A DNA stretch of 64,000 nucleotides. Origin: Massilia sp. Root418 (lineage in GTDB: Bacteria > Pseudomonadota > Gammaproteobacteria > Burkholderiales > Burkholderiaceae_D). Below the pieces are notes generated by a model that worked only from the letters and a program-made list of their open reading frames with translations, was not told where the DNA came from and did no database searches. The stretch's first letter is position 1. The number at the start of each line of letters is the position of its first letter. Below are positions 61,011 through 64,000 of this stretch, piece by piece. The position numbers were made by a program, and so were the translations under genes. The DNA is taken from contig NZ_LMEC01000002.1 in the NCBI RefSeq assembly GCF_001425265.1, positions 65,427 to 129,426 of the forward strand, given 5' to 3'.

Positions 61011-61346
61011 TTATTTCATCAGCCCGGACAACCAGCGGCGCCAGCCCGGCGCACGGCCGTGGCCGGCGCGCCGGGCGGCGATGTATTGCAGCGCCTTTTC
61101 GCGCTCGGCGGCGTCGCCAGGGCCGGGTTCGAATTCCAGGCGCTGGGCAAAGTAGGCGCGTACGCCTTCGGCGATCAGCTCGTCGTCCACCGCGAGGCGG
61201 TTGGCGGCATAGTACTCGCGGATGCGCGCCGCCACTTCCTCGCGCCGCCGGGGCAGGTCGAGATGCTCGTCCACCACCATCTGCCGGTGGCGCAGCTCGT
61301 CGATGATGGCCATCGCCCCCAGCTGCTCACTCAGACTCCCTGCCAT
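61011..61346 (-). CDS. DUF6384-like small protein
   Basis: A 111-residue cytosolic protein with the block IIDELRHRQMVVDEHLDLP, then RREEVAARIREYYAANRLAVDDELIAEGVRAYFAQRLEFE, and a basic tail GHGRAPGWRRWLSGL. The central block matches my memory of the DUF6384 family; this is moderately certain. No catalytic motif. The tail could touch a membrane. It is translated between the two coiled-coil paralogues, with AAAGGAC as ribosome site. Confidence 0.7.
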   Translation of the reverse strand: MAGSLSEQLGAMAIIDELRHRQMVVDEHLDLPRRREEVAARIREYYAANRLAVDDELIAEGVRAYFAQRLEFEPGPGDAAEREKALQYIAARRAGHGRAPGWRRWLSGLMK

Positions 61347-61367
61347 GCCGCCTGTCCTTTCATGCCG

Positions 61368-62942
61368 CTAAAAACTGTCACTGGTGCTGTAGCTGCCACC
61401 GCCGCTGCTGTCGGAGGAGGAGTAGCTGCTGCCGCCACTGCTGTCCGAGCTGTCGTAGCTTGAACTGCTGCCTGAGCTGCTGCTTGCGCTGCTGCTGCTC
61501 GAACTGCTGCCCCAGCTGCTTGAGCTACTGCTTGAGCTGCTGCTTGAGCGCCGGCGCGAGCCGGAGGAGGACGAGGAGGACGAGCCGCCGCCACTGCTGG
61601 CAATCGCGCCCACCACCGCCACCACCACGGCGCCCACCGTCAGCAGCACCGTGCCGGCAGCCACGGCGCTGGTCTTGCCGACTTCGATCCACGAGATCGT
61701 ACCATCGTCGTCATGGTAGGGGCCCAGCTTGCGCGTGTAGCGCCCGATTTCCGCATGCACCTGCTGCGCACTGGACTTGCCGTCCACATAGCCGTCCAGC
61801 ACAGCGCGCAGGTCCAGTTCATCCTCGAAGAAGTGGCGCGTCACGCTGCCCGTGTCCGGCAGCGCTTCGAGCAGGCTGTCGCGGATTTCGCAGGCGCGCA
61901 GCCGTTTCTCGCGGCTCTCGCGCCCGCGCGCAGCCAGTGCCTCGTATTCCTGCTGCAGAGCGCTGGACTGCTTCCCCAGTCCAGTCAGGCGCTGCACCAG
62001 CGCATCATCTTCCACTGCCGGGGTGCTGGCCGCCAGGTCCGCCAGTTCATCGATGGAGCGCGCCTGCAGGAACTTCCGCACCATCTGCTGCACCGTGACG
62101 TAGCGGGCATCGGTCTTGTTTGCGTAGGCGGCGAGTGCCGCGCGCACCCCTGCTGCGGCGCTCTGCAGCACATCCAGTTCCCGGTTGCGCTCGGCCAGGC
62201 GCGCTTCGGCGGCCGGCAGGTCCAGCGCCGCACCGGCGGCAGCCAGCAGCTTCCGCTCGGCACTTTCCGCTTCCGCCAGATCCATATCCAGCCGGTAGGC
62301 GCGGCGCACCAGCTCTTGCTGCATCTCCAGCAGGGTTTGCTCCGCCGCGCGGTTGTCCTTGAAATGGCAGAGCCGCGCAATCCAGGCGTCCAGCAGGCGC
62401 ACCGGCGGCAGCGCACTGTAGCTGAGGTCACCGTAGCGGCGCTGGCGCAGGTAGCCGTACAGGCTATCCCCGGCCTGGTAGGCGGCCAGCTTGGCGCTGC
62501 ATTCGGCGCTCAGCTCCTGGTAGTCCGGCTGCAAGGCGTCGCGCGCCTCGCGCGCCAGCACATGCGCCTGCGCGCTGACGACGAAGGCGGTGTCGGCCGC
62601 CAGGTCCGCATGCAGGCGGTGGCGCAGGGCTTCGCATTCGCTGCGGGCCCGGTCGCGCGCCGCCAGCGCCGGCACCTCCCGCAGCTCGGCCTGGACCAGC
62701 CGGGTGCGCTCGCGCTGCTCTTCACGCGCGCGGTCGGCCAGTTCGGCCTTGACCCGGTTGCCGAAATCGGCCTGCTGGTCCAGCTGCAGTTCAGCCACCT
62801 GCCCCAGCAGCTCAGCCCGGGCGGCTTCGCACTCGGCCTGGCGCGCGGCGGCGCCGGCGCACTGCCGCTCAACGTCGGCCAGCGCCTGCTCGTGTGCGCG
62901 GCAAAATTCCTCCAGCGCCGCAATATAGGTCCCCTGCTCCAT
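61368..62942 (-). CDS. Coiled-coil membrane protein with polyserine tail, cassette paralogue 2
   Basis: A 524-residue protein. The first 400 residues are coiled-coil rich and paralogous to the product at 59747. A single membrane helix (VLLTVGAVVVAVVGAIA, about residues 430-448) follows. The last 75 residues are almost only Ser and Gly, with a Ser run interrupted by RRR, W and a YDSSDSSGGSS-type repeat, ending YSTSDSF. ATG 62942 shares a base with the preceding TGA (TGATG) and has GGAG upstream. The tail may be an extracytoplasmic or phase-separating region. No known family. Confidence 0.75.
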   Translation of the reverse strand: MEQGTYIAALEEFCRAHEQALADVERQCAGAAARQAECEAARAELLGQVAELQLDQQADFGNRVKAELADRAREEQRERTRLVQAELREVPALAARDRARSECEALRHRLHADLAADTAFVVSAQAHVLAREARDALQPDYQELSAECSAKLAAYQAGDSLYGYLRQRRYGDLSYSALPPVRLLDAWIARLCHFKDNRAAEQTLLEMQQELVRRAYRLDMDLAEAESAERKLLAAAGAALDLPAAEARLAERNRELDVLQSAAAGVRAALAAYANKTDARYVTVQQMVRKFLQARSIDELADLAASTPAVEDDALVQRLTGLGKQSSALQQEYEALAARGRESREKRLRACEIRDSLLEALPDTGSVTRHFFEDELDLRAVLDGYVDGKSSAQQVHAEIGRYTRKLGPYHDDDGTISWIEVGKTSAVAAGTVLLTVGAVVVAVVGAIASSGGGSSSSSSSGSRRRSSSSSSSSSSSWGSSSSSSSASSSSGSSSSYDSSDSSGGSSYSSSDSSGGGSYSTSDSF

Positions 62943-64000
62943 CACCACTCCGTAATCATATCGGGCTGCGCCTTGAGCGTGCGCGCGTAGCGCACCGTGA
63001 GCGAGTTGGCCGGCTTGTTACCCATGCCACGGTTTTCGACGTGGCCGGTGGACTGCTTTTCAGCCTTCACCGCCTGGTACTGCTCGCGGCTCACGCGCAC
63101 GCCGTAGAATTCGGTCCAGGTTTGCGCGCCGGTTTCCACGCTGCGCACCGGCACCTGCACGTTGTTGCCCTCCGCGTCCAGCGCTTCCACGATCAGATAC
63201 CAGGACTTGCCGCCAGACGTGTTGTAGTTGCGCTCCACGCCGGAGCGCACGCCCTCCCGGTCGGCTACCATGATGTCCAGCGGCAGGCGGGCGAAGTTCA
63301 GCAGGGCTTCCGCCTGCGTGGCCAGTTCCTTCACACGCCCGGCGTCCAGCTGGGCGGCAGCGGCGAAGGCCGCCTGCGCCAGCGCGTCCACGCGCTTCCT
63401 GTCATCGCCGGGCAGGCCCATCCTGCCCAGCTGGGCGACCGCCTCGCGCACGTCCTGCAGATGGCCTTCTGCCGCGCTGGCGGCGGCCAGCTGGGTGCCC
63501 AGTTCCTGCACCGCCAGCTGGGCGGCCGGTGCGCCGGCGCCGCCAGCCTGCTCCAGCGCCTGCTGCACCGCGCGCACCTGCTGGCGCACGGCCGGCGCAT
63601 TCCATAGCACCGCTTCGTTGTATTGCCGCTGCAGTTCCAGCAGGGCCGATTGCGCCCCCAGCAGCTGCTCCAGGCGCTGCAGCGTGCCCTGCGTCTGCGC
63701 CAGCACGGCTTGCGCGGACAGCGCCTCGGCCTTACGCCGGTCCACCGCCGCCAGGAAGGCGCTGCGGTTGTCCGCAGTGATGGCACCGGCGTCGGGCGCG
63801 TTTTCCTTCAACGCGGGTTCGGTTTGCTTCAGCCCGGCCTGCACCTGGGCCAGCATGGCGGCGGCAGGCGGCAGCTGCGCCTGCGCCGCGCCCGAACGGC
63901 CGGCCAGGCGCACAGCTTGTTCGATGGCTTCTTTCTGGCTGGCGCGCGCCTGCTCCAGCACGCCCGCCAGCTGTGCAACATGCTCGCGGCTGTCGCGCTG
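62942..64000 (-). CDS. Coiled-coil protein with C-terminal beta domain (partial)
   Basis: At least 352 residues; the frame stays open to the right edge of the window, so the N-terminus is missing. Helical, Ala/Gln-rich coiled coil covers most of it, with LLNFARLPLDIMVADREGV leading into a C-terminal domain of about 95 residues (YNTSGGKSWYLIVEALDAEG, TEFYGVRVSREQYQAVKAEK, LTVRYARTL) that looks like a small beta fold. It is the first visible gene of the four-gene cassette, with its stop sharing a base with the next ATG. No family recognised. Confidence 0.7.
   Translation of the reverse strand, partial: QRDSREHVAQLAGVLEQARASQKEAIEQAVRLAGRSGAAQAQLPPAAAMLAQVQAGLKQTEPALKENAPDAGAITADNRSAFLAAVDRRKAEALSAQAVLAQTQGTLQRLEQLLGAQSALLELQRQYNEAVLWNAPAVRQQVRAVQQALEQAGGAGAPAAQLAVQELGTQLAAASAAEGHLQDVREAVAQLGRMGLPGDDRKRVDALAQAAFAAAAQLDAGRVKELATQAEALLNFARLPLDIMVADREGVRSGVERNYNTSGGKSWYLIVEALDAEGNNVQVPVRSVETGAQTWTEFYGVRVSREQYQAVKAEKQSTGHVENRGMGNKPANSLTVRYARTLKAQPDMITEW

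Noticed and set aside
1..64000. tRNA, rRNA, insertion sequence or prophage genes
   Set aside because: No tRNA cloverleaf, transposase or integrase motif was recognised.

Overview
The window is GC-rich, densely coded Gram-negative DNA, most likely from a betaproteobacterium of the Burkholderiales, probably Oxalobacteraceae (Massilia/Duganella type). This rests on a Burkholderiales-type trimeric porin, an N-succinyltransferase arginine operon with separate AruF and AruG subunits, a 180-kDa-class NAD glutamate dehydrogenase, and scattered REP-like palindromes. The genus is an inference. I saw no rRNA, tRNA, CRISPR array, insertion sequence or prophage, and no gene-free stretch longer than about 300 bases.

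Region 1 (1-22550) is a mosaic of housekeeping and accessory genes: an NmrA-like reductase behind a strong promoter with three half-sites, an acyl-CoA-dehydrogenase-fold flavoprotein, a glycine-zipper protein, a YeaQ-type membrane protein, an S46 dipeptidyl peptidase, an SMR transporter plus glutathione transferase divergent from a LysR regulator, an exported esterase divergent from an FMN reductase, an M14 carboxypeptidase, a FUSC-type membrane protein, an EamA exporter, an ornithine-cyclodeaminase-like enzyme, a YkgJ cysteine-cluster protein, a diguanylate cyclase with a 14-residue repeat array in its periplasmic part, two tiny unknown genes, an amino-acid permease and an old yellow enzyme.

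Region 2 (22598-37882) looks like one catabolic locus read rightward: an ABC importer (ATPase, binding protein, permease), short-chain dehydrogenase, cupin, alpha/beta hydrolase, IclR regulator, a second and catalytically divergent SDR, ThDP enzyme, aspartate-dehydrogenase-like protein, aldehyde dehydrogenase, two-domain VOC protein with an extradiol-type metal site, a 74-residue protein, a Rieske oxygenase, its PDR-type reductase, and a porin. Together they suggest uptake, oxygenation, ring or C-C cleavage, decarboxylation and aldehyde oxidation of an unidentified, possibly aromatic and nitrogen-containing acid. ATGAAACGC motifs lie before both the importer and the porin.

Region 3 (37959-42380) holds a chemoreceptor whose last codons are made from a REP-like repeat, an FRG-domain protein, a DUF1993 protein, and a pair of exported proteins (serine-rich, DUF2145).

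Region 4 (42387-56625, leftward) is the arginine succinyltransferase pathway: EamA transporter, argR, then astC-aruF-aruG-astD-astB-gdh-astE. The NAD glutamate dehydrogenase sits between astB and astE, so the glutamate made by the pathway can be turned to 2-oxoglutarate by the same transcription unit. A site matching the Pseudomonas ArgR consensus, with a second half-site 20 bp away, overlaps the poor -35 region of an otherwise good promoter before astC.

Region 5 (56702-64000) holds a probably leaderless MarR regulator, a small unknown protein, a perfect 21-bp inverted repeat, an HDOD protein, a class V aminotransferase, and finally a tightly packed four-gene leftward cassette of coiled-coil proteins (two of them paralogues, one ending in a polyserine tail) with a small DUF6384-like protein. 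This cassette runs off the right edge and is the best candidate here for an undescribed system.
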